Source of the DNA: Liolophura sinensis
Lineage: Eukaryota > Mollusca > Polyplacophora > Chitonida > Chitonidae
Length of the DNA: 64,000 nt
Assembly (NCBI RefSeq): GCF_032854445.1
Contig: NC_088302.1
Span: 42,820,645-42,884,644 of the forward strand
Direction of reading: 5' to 3'
Both the position numbers and the translations under genes were made by a program. The notes beneath the pieces are model-generated. The model saw nothing but the letters and a program-made list of their open reading frames with translations. It did no database searches and was not told where the DNA came from. This document shows, piece after piece, positions 24,616-36,902 of this stretch (position 1 is the stretch's first letter; every line of letters starts with the position of its first letter).

Positions 24616-27296
24616 GCACAGTCGTCAAACGACCCGGAAAACTATACGAGCATTTGCAGTTTTGTTTAGTTCTTCTCATACTTATAGAAGCCCTTTACTG
24701 CCCATCGTGCCATTTAGTCTTCAGAGACGCTCCCTTTTACTGTTCAGTTGACGCATCTTTCTCCTTTTAGAGCACTAAAATGTCGTTTTGGCAAGGCACA
24801 GAGTTCTCTTCCTTTTGGGCACAAAGGTTAATGGGGCGACATCAGTCAGTCTAGTTATTAAATGTGGCATTTCAGTTATTGTTCGCTACATGCGAATCCA
24901 ACAAATTTATGCCAATCGGATGTAATGAAAATCAGCTTGGCTGAAAGCAATAGCTTAGTTGATTTTTCTTGTGCACGAGAGAAAGCCATTCACCAGATAG
25001 CCATATTTCAATATAAAATGTTGATTGCATTTTAACCTCATGGTTTTTGTTGGTATTTTAATGTTAAATTGACGCGGCTGTCTGCCTTTCTGCTTTCAGT
25101 TTGGTAGAGCGACAACCCAACAAAACTGTGTTTATAAAATGCTGCGTTCCTGGGGCTGTAAAATATAGCAGTGCGTTATCGTGTCCAGTATGAGTTGAAC
25201 GTGCCTAAGGCTAACACTAGGAAGGGCATGAAGCCTTGTCTGTTTTCCTGTGGTGCCTCAATGTAAAGCAATTTAGTTCGTCCAAAAAAAATTAAGTATT
25301 AATTTCTATCCTCTACTGTGCTAATAACGCCCGGGTGCTTTGATAGAGGAGGAAAATATAATGTCAGTATCACTCAAGAAGCCTCTGACAAATGCAGAAT
25401 GTATAGATTTACACACCGTGCGTTTTAATCCAATGTTCCTCAAAGTATTCAACACTATTCTACTCAATACATTACGGTGGTCAGATTTATGGGGCTAGCC
25501 GTGAACAGATATTCGTATATCAGTCATCAACCAAACTGGAGATTCCAGGAATCGCAAGGACTATTCCGAAAACAAATTGCCAAAGTACTAAGAAAGTATA
25601 GATACAATCAACAGGTTTCAATTATGTTGGAAAGACTCAACGACTGATTTAAACTACTGGAAGAAATCACCATACATTTCGAGAGAGGAGATTGATTTAA
25701 ACTCAGGAAAAAAACACCGCATCTCGCAACAAACATAATTATAACTTTTTACGACAACCCGCGTCCGAACTAACGAATTTATTGGTCAAGGATTAGTTTG
25801 CTGCAGAAGCCCACAAGCGCAGGGTTGAAGACAATGTCGGGGTAGAGTGAACATTATCTTTTATGGACATTTTTTCTATCGCATATGTCTCGTGGAAGGG
25901 TCAGCCCGCAAACGATGCTTGGTACAAGCGAGCTGAAAATATTGTAATTGATTAGAAGAGAAAACATCGTCAAAACCATTACGCGAAATTCATCCACTTT
26001 GAGGTAATGAGATTATACGATGAGTTTATAGGTTAAGTGGTACACATCTATGGTTTCTGACGAAGTCTCAACTCATTGGTGGTTCGCCTGTTTTCATATT
26101 CACCCAGCCGTTACTGCTTTTGGATATTGCTATGATGCATATTTTAAGCACAATAAGAAACCAGTTGGCTTGAAACTCTGCACATATCTACGCTCTCGAG
26201 AGAACAAATAGCAGATGGCTTCTTTTCGACCATATTATTTCGAACCGTTCCTGCTAGCGTAGATTTCGAGATAAAGGATTGCATCCATGTACGCTTAGCA
26301 GGAGAGGAATGGTTTTTGTTACCTGTTGAATTTTACTTAGAATGTGTGTACATGTAAAAATCGAAACTTCCCATCAATCATGGGGGCTGCGTCCATGGAC
26401 ATGATCACCAGGGTGTAGTAAGGCTGGCTAACGTCCTTCACATCGCTGTCTGGTTTATAATAACGATGAACTTACAATTTACATCAGATGTGAGCTATTA
26501 TCTACGATCCTTTTTCTAGCAACAGGTGAGGTTTTGTTATAAAATTTTCATCACGGACAAGCAGAAGAATAATGGCAAGAACGGTCCGATGTATGAAGTC
26601 TCTGGGCAGCAGTGTTATCACCATACCTGTGAAGGCAAAATATCCATTATGATCACAGGATCACAGCATTATATAGATCAGAAAACTGCACTTCGAACGA
26701 CATCACGTTCCAAAAGGGTAATATCGTGCAGCCACTTTACTAACGTAGCGAGTCAACAGCTAAACCAGCATGGCGCTGAAGTATTAGATCCCATGGGACG
26801 GTTCATGGGGCTAGGGATATGTACTTAAAAGAATATACATACACTGTATAACTAAAAGGACCTACCGAGTAGTTTGATTATATAAGTCAAATGTACATGT
26901 AAATGATCGAAAAGGTATCCTGGGAGACAAGACACATGTTTCGAGTGTTCGTTGACAATGTGTTGCAAGAAATACATGGTATAATTTTACCAAAGACACT
27001 TACCTCACGCTATATACAAAAATAGGAGAGAAGAAATGCTAGTAGGTGGTTAGATATTTATCGTACATCGCTGACTATTTTATGACATCGTTGGATGATG
27101 GTTAGACATATTCTTGGGATCCATACAAATCTGTACTGAATTCCAACCGCTTTGTAACATCGTCACATATCCAAACAAGGTGATGAAACAAATTCACATC
27201 GAATTTGTCAGGAAGGAGTGGCTACATGTACCACATGTATAACAAAAAATATTTAAACCTGGTGCTGGCCCGTGGAAATCTACAAACATTCGCATA

Positions 27297-27415
27297 TTGC
27301 TGACAGACCTCCGCTCGTACGACCGAAGATAAAATCAGCATGAGCTGGGCTTGAACTCTCAGTGACCGCGTTTATGAAACGCTCATTAGACAATGTAAAG
27401 CGCTAGCAAGCTATC
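27297..27415 (-). mobile_element. Diverged SINE 5' half, inverted
   Basis: Reads on the minus strand as the tRNA-like head and start of the body: AGCGCTTTACATTG, a B-box-like GAGAGTTCAAGCCC, AGCTCATGCTG and AGGTCTGTCAGCAAT. The 3' half is missing. Confidence 0.7.
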
Positions 27416-28334
27416 CTCTACATACAACAGAGAAAAGGGGTATACAGATTATGCCCAACTATAACTATCCCCATCAGAAAAAATAAATTTCTTTGATGAA
27501 TGTACATCAGAAGTAATAAGCTGTCTGTTCACAAAGACGGTAATTATTTGAGAACACCAAATCCTGAACTGAGACAAAAAAGGGAGATTAAAAGGTCATG
27601 GACTTCAACTGTCTAATGGAAAGTCTTGTTGCATCATTCTATAGGCGCCAAGATGTGTAATGAAGTCTACTCGGTGTATTTGCTTTCGACAGTATAACCT
27701 CACTGGGAGTAGTTTTTGCATACATCAGCACATACACACGGTGCCTAATTTGAACAGCTCAAACAGGAAAAATGCTCAAAGGTAACAATGCTCAAAGGCT
27801 GACATGTAATGTCTAATAACCCAATAATAATAGCCACAGGGATTTGGGACCATTTGTAGCATGTAAATCCGCATGCGCGGATAAAAAAACCCCAGGGAAA
27901 CGGGTGAGGGAAGGGTGCTACCAATGAACTTTGCTCGCGCAACCAAATACAATCATTGATAAAATAACTTCTACCTGTTTAATACAAAGGAGACAAATGT
28001 ACAAAATTGTGTCAACCTTCTGTTCAAGGTTTGCACATTATTTATCGATTTATTGTTGTTGTTAAACGTCATATTTTCAGTTATACGATGGTGTTAAATT
28101 CCCTACAGGTATTGAGGAAACTGGAAGACCCGAGATGAACCGCTGTTATTTGGCAAGTCACTGATGATTTTTTTCACGTGTGACGTACGGGTGGACTTGA
28201 GATCGTCACAGAACACACACGATCTGACAAATCATTAATGAATCTGTCGAGGTCCTCAGTTGTGTTTCGACGCCGAGATAAGTTAACTATAATGTGGGGT
28301 TTTGTTAGTCTGTGTCAATTATCTTGATTTAGGT

Positions 28335-28500
28335 AGTTATTTGAGTGATGTTTTTCGCCGTACTATAGACCATTCCACTTATGTTACGGCGGACAACGTT
28401 ATAGTGGGAGTGAGTAAGCGAGTGATTGAGGTTTAACGTCGTCCTTAACAACTTTTCAGTCATATGACGACGCAGGAGTCCTTAGAGTGTATGTAATGTA
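28335..28500. repeat. Inverted SINE tail abutting a second repeat family
   Basis: Bases 28335-28408 resemble an inverted SINE tail (TTTTTCGCCGTACTATAG, TTCCACTTATG). From 28406 a different family begins: GTGAGTAAGCGAGTGATTGA, GGTTTAACGTCGTCCTTAAC and TTTTCAGTCATATGACGACG. The same family appears inverted at 45712-45795, and a short piece is near 47160. Confidence 0.6.
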
Positions 28501-28754
28501 CCTCCTTGTTGCAGGACGGATTTCACCGCTCTTTTATCTAGTGTTGCTTAAATGAGACGACTTACCTAAGGCAAGTAAGTCGCTGCGCCCTAGCCACTGT
28601 ACTGATAAGGGTTAACCAGTCACTGCACTATGCCCTTAATGCTGAACGTCAAGGTGGACTTCCTCCTTTTTAACGTCTTAGGTGTGACCCGACACAGGGT
28701 TGGCGCAGCATCTACCGCCCCATGAGCGACGATATACCAACTGTCCTATTGGGG

Positions 28755-28850
28755 GCCGGTCGTTATTGTGGGAAGAAAACCAGGCAGAGCCCGAGGGAAA
28801 CCGGGTCATTAGCAGACTTTCAAACGTTCATGTACGATCGGAAAGGACAA
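28755..28850 (-). mobile_element. Diverged SINE middle fragment, inverted
   Basis: Minus-strand reading gives CCGGTTTCCCTCGGGCTCTG and CTGGTTTTCTTCCCAC in rearranged but recognisable SINE body order, with a CCGATCGTACATG remnant at the right end. Confidence 0.6.
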
Positions 28851-31275
28851 AGCTACTTATCGTATCCCAATTTTCTTTCAGTCTAACAAGTGGGTAACAC
28901 ATACACCATTACGACACGTAAGAAATGCTCCTTAGTAAGGACAGGATATATCTTACCCTCTGGTACTTTTGTCTTTGTTGCTCCAGCTCACAATTTAGTC
29001 GTTGTTTGCTGCGGGGCCAACGCCCGTTTCTGCCAATGCCGCTTCTCATCTCCAATGATACATTAGGCCTCGGGCTACAACGTTTTAAAAAACAACGGTA
29101 ATTTGAGACGAAATGCCGGAAGCAAGAGAGTGAAAACCTATGTCACAGGTAACGCTGTGTAAGGTCTCACGGCCGTCTAATGAGATTTGCCAATTTTTTG
29201 CTTAGCTTAGATTCGAATTGTAAAAGCATTTGTAAAGACTTTATAGGCTCGAAGACTGTAGTAACACAATTAGACGATTATAATCGGATTCTGTTGAGGC
29301 ACCTTCGCGTTTTACGTCGAAAAAGGGATCCAGGTAAAGCAATAATAGATTGATAAGTGTGGGAAGGACCGTTCTCAGCTTTCTTACAAGGAATTTACGG
29401 GGATTGTTTTTTTTTTCTCTTTCGTTCACTGCGCTCCAGATCGAGGGAAAAACATGGTGTACAAAAAAGATATTACTTATTATCGGGCGAGTTGATAACT
29501 AAAAGTCTGACTCGATTGTCTATAATATGGGACCGATCTGAATCAAGGACGGAAGAAGAAGCAAGACTGGGGCTTAATTCAATTTATGTTTTTACACCTT
29601 ATAGTGAGGATTAATTTTACTCTACTGCAGTAAAGCACAAACACAAAACAATAGCGACTAAATTTATCATCTTATTGTGTTTATCTGTATTTTGTGCGAG
29701 AGTATATTAAAAAGTAGTGCTAATCACAGCAGCTATCTGGCCATATTCTAAGGAGTTTATATGTTGGCGAAATATCTAAATATCTAAATGTAGATGACCG
29801 GAACCCGTCCGGATTACCTGAGCAACTCTACAAAAACAGACAAAAAAGAAACACTCTTTACAAAGGAAAAGAATTCAGTAAACAAAAACGACTTAAATGT
29901 GCAACGATCAGTAACAGCTGATAACAACACCGTTGTAATCTCACGCTACCATCGTTTGGCGTGAGAGATTGGAGATTGCCTTAACAGAACTCGATTCCAG
30001 TAGCTATGTTTGGGAAATGGGCGAAATGGTGATCTGTCATTATGGTCAAGAACGTAGACATGTTGAAGAAAGATGGATGGCACGTGTTTTCATAGTTTCT
30101 GTGGAATACCGAAGATCGTTTTACCGGTGAACAATCACAGGGACACGTCAGCTTCTGACACAAATCCAGTTTTTCCTGACCAGCTCCCAGACAATATTGT
30201 TAACTTGCACACGCCTGTGAAACTAATGTTAGGAGAAATGGGCTTAACCGAGTCCACATTTCGGCAGTGTGTATGGCCATGTTAGAAGATAAAGGGATAA
30301 ACCCATCCGGGTGACCAGCAATTTAAATAGTGATTTCGCCTCAAGTGATGATTTTTGAACTCTGCACTGATCGATCGCGATTACAATCAATGACTTCAAA
30401 AGGAAGTGTTAAATGATTTATACAAGTGATGCACGGTTGCATTAGTTACACATTCTTATTAGAGTGCGTGCCCTACGTATGTGATATTTTCATTCTTTGT
30501 CACAAGGAAGTCGTTTCCAGTGAGGCATCAGGCGAGAATTTTTCTGTTCCGCATATTAAGAATATCACAACACATGCCAAACAAACTATGTAAGCCTGAT
30601 TTCGCCCATACAACGAATACACATTACATGTAATTCCATCGCTAAGCCCATTAGTGGTATTTTTGAAACAATGAAAATCGTATAAGAATCAGGAATACAT
30701 GTAAATATACGTCGATGAAACATACCGGACGTGACGAGTTGAAACTATGTTCGGCCTTTTTGTCGAATTATAACTTGGAAACAAAGCTTTGTGTCCTGTC
30801 CCCTCTACTGACGCACAATCAGAATCGTTCTTGCCACACAGTAGAAAGATAATACTTCGTACTTGACAAGTTTTAACGCATTCAGCGTGTAAGCCACAGA
30901 TTACAAGCATGATGGCATAATGATTCAAGTGATGAGTTGATGATCGATTATTCTCTTGTTATGTTTCATTTAGAGTGTTTATCAGAATAAAACAAAGCGC
31001 AGAGCAATTTTTCTTTATCGACACGATATTGTCCTCACTCAGTTTCAACACAAACTGCTCAACAGAATCAATATTATCAGTTGAAACAACTAATTGTCGT
31101 TCGACCAACTTTGCCAGAATCCTCAAAGTGGTTAGACATTCCAAAAGCATCAATTCCTACAGTTTTTTTTTTTCATAACAAGCCATGCTAACCGACAGGT
31201 AATGCAGCATGCAGAGAAATGTAACATTTCTTACGTCGTTTTTATTTTTGATCCTTAGGTCGAATTTTTTTATCT

Positions 31276-31565
31276 TTGAATGGAAAGGGGCCTCCGTGCC
31301 TCAGTTGGTTAGCGCGTTAAAACTCTCACTAATGCGGTCGCTGTGAGTTCAAATCCAGCTTATGCTGGCTTCCTCTCCGGTCGTACGTGGGAAGGTCTGT
31401 CAGAAACCTGCGCATGGTCGTGGGGATTCCACCGGGCTCTGCCCGGTTTCCTCCAACCATAATGCTGGCAGCCGTCCCATAAGTGAAATATTATTGAGTT
31501 ATAATATTATAACAAATATATTATTAAAGCACCAATAAAAAAAAAATAAATTAATTGAATGGGAA
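31276..31565 (+). mobile_element. Near full-length SINE with target-site duplication
   Basis: The body at 31286-31554 starts GGGGCCTCCGTGCCTCAGTT with a good A box and B box (GAGTTCAAATCC). It lacks about 20 bases between them. The tail ends in an A-rich run. Flanking repeats TTGAATGGAA (31276-31285) and TTGAATGGGAA (31555-31565) are the target-site duplication. It lies at the C'-A' boundary of I1. Confidence 0.9.
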
Positions 31566-34322
31566 TATTCAGAGGCCGTTTTACGTTTAAGGCTCTGGAG
31601 ACCTGTGGAGCTAGTTTACTGGTGATCACTGACCTAGAGGAAATTACATTATGAGGAGAATAAACCATGTGATGAGCTACTAAATGATATATTTGCGAAG
31701 CCCGTAACCTGAATAATTTGTCATTTTGTACGAACACAAAGAGTGCAAAGGTCAAAGTAGCAGCTGAATATCACTGATCATTGTGACACCATACACACAC
31801 CCAATCCCGCTCAATGTCTTTGATATCCGCCCATTGCTAAACTTTGGCTGCGTTCTGGCAATCAACGTCCGGATCAAACCTGGGTCAGAATTGAAAAACG
31901 GTATTTGCTGCTGTCTCGCTTTGTACTCGGCATTGAAAGGTTGAAAGAAGGAAACCTACATATAGTTAATAACGTGGAGATACAATATATGTACACGCAC
32001 CTGATGACTCATTGTTGTTAATCGATTGACATTTTTTTAAGTAGGCTGTTAAACTCAAGCATACCTGCATACACATACATGCGAAGCCCAGTTGTTTGCA
32101 CCTCACTACAGATAGCAGGTTCCCGTATCAAGTTATCTTTAACCAGTAATTGAGACACAATGTCGACCCAAAATGGCCTGGTTCAAATGTTCACTGCTTC
32201 ACAGCTTAATGACGTAACACGTTACTTGCGTGTCGCTTAACATAGCAGCAAGATATCTCCACAGTACATTACCGTAGCATTTCATGTGCTGTTCTTTTTG
32301 TCCAAATACTAAGTCGCTTTTTTGTCTACTTTAAAAATGGTAACTTTTTGCTTTTCAGGCACAGGATTCCTGCGGCGTCGGCTCAATAGCGCTCACTGAC
32401 CTTGACCTAAAACTACTGCACCCTCTGAGTTTGGAACCGTCTATCACCTCAAAAGAGACAGTATTATCCTCATTTATAGATTAAACTTGATTAGTCATGA
32501 CATCAATATCGCTGGTCGCAGTCCTGGTTATTCAGTTATTTGGTATAAAGCAATAAGTAGATCTCTTCTAATCTAATCTTCTAACTGGACATGACTATTT
32601 CTTAATTCATAAATTCATTTATTCCCAACCAATTCTACCTAATCTATGTAACAAGAACATACTGTTTCTCGGATGGCTGTTAAAGAAACGAACATGGTAG
32701 ACTGGTCAACCGTGATGTCATTTACAACTCACTTAGCTTGCAATACCGACATAAAAAAGCCCAAAAGCTCTATTTCAGCGTCCGTTTTTATCACGTAAAG
32801 GTTCATGAGCAGTAGAGCAAAAGGTTTTCCCAACCATGTAACCATGGCACAGAGTGGTGTCAGACTGACCTATGTGATTTAAAATTGCCTCACTTTAATC
32901 AGTACAGTTTATCATAAAACCTTTCAACAAAATTTGTCCAAATGCTTTCAGTGCAAACGCTTTGTAAACATTCCATTTCCTCGCTGGGAGAAATTAACTT
33001 ACGTACAAAATAAACCTGGGAGTCAGCCACAAAATGGCGTATTTACCAAAACCTGAACATGTCACTGTGGACGAAGTCAAAGAGTACAAAGGTGAAAGTA
33101 GCAGCTGAACATCATTGATCATTATGACACTATTTACACCTAATCACGCGCAATGCCTCCGATATCCACCAAATGCAAATCTTTCGCTCCCTGTTCTGTA
33201 ATAATATTGCGAATTGACAGGCCAGGAGGCACGGATGTTTGTCTCTTTCCACAGGTAGCAGGTCCTCATATCAAATTATCTTTAACGAGGTGCCTTTGTC
33301 GTTAAGTCGGCCCAAATGGCCAGGTTCAGAACTTTACTGTTTCTTAACTTAATGATATTACGCGGTTCTTGTCGGAGTTGTAGTCTCGCTGCGAAAATGA
33401 TGAGCACGTTGAGTGCTGAGACTAAGCTGTCCTCTCAACAGCCAGACGGTACCTCCCACGTGTACCCGTTGACTCCCGCTGACACGCCATCAATCTACAG
33501 ATTTATTCTCTGCGAAAAATGGACAAAAGAAATATAGTGAAAATAGCACACTTTAGAAATTGACTATATTCAAATGTGTTCTATTACCTCTCAAATTTGT
33601 TTTTAATTTCAAAAAAATATAATATAAACTCCAGTCGAGGGCCTGGTGTGGATGATGCATCGCCTCAATGTAGTCTTGTAGAATATCGAGTCATTAGTAA
33701 GGATAGGCCTGCCTGCTCCAGTGCGTCTTTTGAAGGCCACCAAGTGCATATCTGATATTATATCTGACATACGCTCATTTTTTTCTCTTCATATAGACAA
33801 ATGAAGCTCTTCATTCTGATAAATTGTCTTTTACAGCCGCCATCACCTGACAAAGCATCACACTGGGCAAATGCTGAATGATAGTCTAGTTACGCGATTG
33901 ATGTCAGTCACCGTGACTTGATCATGTCCACTGTCGGCTGACCTAACCCCAATATTTGCCCCAACGGCCCCTGGGGTCCACGATTGAAGGACTCGGCATT
34001 GGTCAGTGTCCGATGCTTCCACCGGACGTGTAAGTGGTAATCGGTTTGTAGACGTTCTATGTCCTGTCCACAGTGATGATGTCTGCAAGAAGGGTAACGT
34101 GTAGAGAGCGAGGTATGTAGTTCTGCTGACTTGTTAACGAAACATAAACAGTTATTAATAAATGATGATATTTTCCCAATGAATATAAACTGGGTCTTAA
34201 TACATTTTTTTCGAACTTTCTGTACTAATACAACATTTCATAAGGCCATATTTCTTTCTTACCACAACAGAAGAAAAATCCTGGAATAAATTCCAATATA
34301 AAACAAATAAAACATATTACAT

Positions 34323-34619
34323 CTAAATGTGTAAATAATAACCAGGGCACTCTGATGCTCTACTCTTGTGGGTGGACATATATGTCATGTAGGAGGACTT
34401 TGATTTGTTCTCTAAAAGTATGTATTCATCCGAAAGAGAGGTCAACTTTAATGATTTGCTTAAGTTTTTAGTTTTAGTTTCTTGTGATGTATTTATTTTT
34501 TTATCAATATCATATATTTTCGCCGGCCCCTTCCAACACTCACCTTGAAGTTCCCTCACCAGCGAAGTTATATCCTTGCGAGTCAAATTGCAATATACAG
34601 TGCGCAATCTCAGGCTCAT
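34323..34619 (-). CDS. 98-codon minus-strand frame, unrecognised
   Basis: Starts with ATG at 34617-34619 and ends at a stop beside 34323. The product is lysine- and serine-rich (for example LTRKDITSLVRELQGECWKG near the start, then KINTSQETKTKNLSKSLKL). The frame contains CAAGGTGAGT, a good splice-donor consensus, after codon 25, so a short first exon is an alternative. It begins exactly where I1 stops matching block A, so it lies on sequence special to I1. No domain is recognised and chance cannot be excluded. Confidence 0.25.
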   Translation of the reverse strand: MSLRLRTVYCNLTRKDITSLVRELQGECWKGPAKIYDIDKKINTSQETKTKNLSKSLKLTSLSDEYILLENKSKSSYMTYMSTHKSRASECPGYYLHI

Positions 34620-35681
34620 AAGATATCAGTTAGGCAGTCATAAATGGCTGGCAAATTCGCCAATTATCACAGCGCATCCGCTTAAAACAATGGACCACAA
34701 CATTCCATGCGGGTGAACTTCTGAAAAAAAGGTACGACTCTTGGTCTATATAGCCAATCGATGAGCCTAGATCATTACGTTCGATCCAAGACAGCTGCTC
34801 TGTTAGCATGCAATCGCCACCCTCATAACTACAGTATTATGTGGCCCTAATGCGGGGCTGCCTCGACCCATCAAATTACTTAATAAATTTTTCTTAAAGT
34901 GCTGTACAGCAAATAAACTGTCATTTGGAAACTAATACCACAGATAACAGATGTCTCCGTAAAAGAAGATAAGTACATAAAGGTTGAAGAGGTTGAAGAA
35001 CAAACGGAGACTGCATCATATTAAAACCATATGTCCAGAAGGTCACGTGTTAGATTGCAGCCACGCAGGGATAAAATGCACATGTACTTGGCGAGGTTTG
35101 ATGGCATCACCCACCCCTAAGCGTGAATGTCACCTTACAGGCAATGTATAGGACAAAAATGACCAGAGAACGGACTACCTTTGTTGACTGTTTTCTGTTT
35201 ACCCAGTGACAGGTCACATAAGTGACGGCGGGTCTGGTTTAAGAACGGAAAAACAATGGTCTTTACCAAGTACATCTAACAAATTTTCTAGTTAACGACG
35301 AATAGTCCATGGGCTAAGGTCCAAAATTTCACATAATGGTACCACCCAGGGTGGCCTAGTCTGCTTGCTATTTTTAAGCTGATACATGTTTTTAATTCAT
35401 GTTTCAGTACGATAACCCACGCAGATGGGTAGCTTTGTGTGGGTTATGCCCACTTAAATAAACATACTAATTGTTCAATTTGCTAACTCATACATTGCCA
35501 ACAGTCATACAATAACAATTTGAGTTCCCAGCCAACTCGGGAACATTTTTGACATTTAGGAATACTTCCTTAACTAATTCAAGATAATCTTTTCAAATAT
35601 AATGGCAGATTTGTTGGCGAGAGATGACATTTTAGCCAGCTACAGGAGGTGAGCTGCAAGGGAGAGGATTGCATAAGTCGC

Positions 35682-36830
35682 CTAGAACAAACCTTGCGTC
35701 TTCCTTACATCACTGAAAACTGCTGACCGCTTCTCTTTGTATGATACCGTCCTATTTACGTATTTTGTATGCTTTCTTAGTTCTTTGGTAATTTGTATTA
35801 AACGTCGTTTTGGTAATTTGCGATTATTTACCCGGGACGTCCTTATTGGTTGACGGCTGGTACACGAATGTGTGTTTTGACACATTGATTCAGCAGTTTT
35901 CTGTGCAGCCAGAAAGCGACAGAAAACATAAATTTTAGGGCATTCTATTGTGGCAGTGTTAACAATTAACTGTTGACTTCAGGTCTAAATGTCGAAGTGG
36001 TAAATTCCAGATGGCAATAGAGTGGAGGTTTTTCCATGACCCCAAACACCGAAGGAAACTGCAAGAATTTTGCTTCTTTCAGATGTACATTCGCACTCCC
36101 ATTTATCTTTCAGCTGGTGCCATAGATGTTTAATCAACATCTTGCTCCTTAATTTGAAGATTTTTTTCATTGTACGTTTCCATTAACTCCTACAGTCAGC
36201 TTCTGTTCCTCCCCTGCACTACTTCTAGAGGAATAAATGAATGATCATGGATTAACACCGATATTTCTGGAGGAAGACTCCTCTTTGTGTACAATCTTAG
36301 GCCTCTAATGTACGACTGCAGCATCGAGGTGCGTCTTGTGTAGGACAAAGATTCTTTGGTGATGTTTTTGGATTGTTGTTGTAAGTTTGCTGCCATCTAC
36401 ACCAAGCTAAGCAAACTGGACAGGAGGCTCGTCAGGTTTTGTCCATTAGAGACCGCATCTGCATGATAATCATACGATTTCATCTCTAAAGAGCGAGTAT
36501 CTTGAGATCTACCAAACAACCCTTTAGGTGGAGAGCACTGTAAGTAGTTGGTCCATCCCTAGAAAATCTACAAGTGATAGTTACAGGTTAATCGTAAGTA
36601 CCTGTGGATAGTACAGTCAAGTCTTTGCCGTGATGAAAATACTACTGAACGAGCAGTCATGTTGCATTTTTAAATTTCTCCGTATCCAAGTCCTGTAGCC
36701 TGATGTCCTTGTAGAATGATCCACAAACCTAATCTTCTTGTGATATCAAGGATTCAGAGTCATCATCAAAACAATGAATGCTGCCTTCCTGCTCCATTTG
36801 CATAGTAGTGCCTTCATCAATGAATGATAT
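35682..36830 (-). pseudogene. Cluster of minus-strand coding-like frames, gene relic or unspliced gene
   Basis: Several short minus-strand frames follow one another in order. From the right they are a frame from about 36815 with MQMEQEGSIHCFDDDSESLI; a frame with FYKDIRLQDLDTEKFKNA; 36396-36196 (MAANLQQQSKNITKES, then MLQSYIRGLRLYTKRS, LPPEISVLIHDHSF); 36170-35985 (SKILAVSFGVWGHGKTST, which fits the Walker A spacing GxxxxGKT); and 35885-35682. The YIR...LPPEI...LI pattern reminds me of short N-terminal motifs in some invertebrate and protist proteins, but I cannot name a family. Adjacent frames in different phases fit either introns or decay. Confidence 0.3.
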
Positions 36831-36832
36831 AT

Positions 36833-36902
36833 TTTATTTATTTATTATTTGATTGGTGTTTTACACCGTGCTCAAAAATATTTCACTTATACGACGGCAT
36901 AA
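36833..36902 (-). mobile_element. SINE 3' tail, inverted
   Basis: ATTTATTTATTATTTGATTGG then TGTTTTACACCGTGCTCAAAA and TTTCACTTATACGACGGC is the tail and end of the body read from the minus strand. It is 5'-truncated. Confidence 0.85.

Larger units (their letters stand above)
24431..28914. other. Central unique region between direct and inverted arms
   Basis: About 4.5 kb with no block A, C or D homology that I can see. It holds only SINE remnants (27297-27415, 28335-28408, 28755-28850, all inverted), a second repeat family at 28406-28500, and a 100-codon frame at 26526-26828 with no ATG start and no recognisable domain. The rest is AT-rich sequence where I see nothing. Confidence 0.6.

Noticed and set aside
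26526-26828. 100-codon frame in the central region
   Set aside because: It has no ATG at its start and no domain or motif; an acceptor-like string before it is not enough.
29357-29614. 85-codon plus-strand frame
   Set aside because: It lies on inverted block C sequence that is not open in C1, C2 or I2.
33316-33537. 73-codon plus-strand frame
   Set aside because: It lies on inverted block A sequence; the matching sequence in the direct copies is the minisatellite region and not coding.
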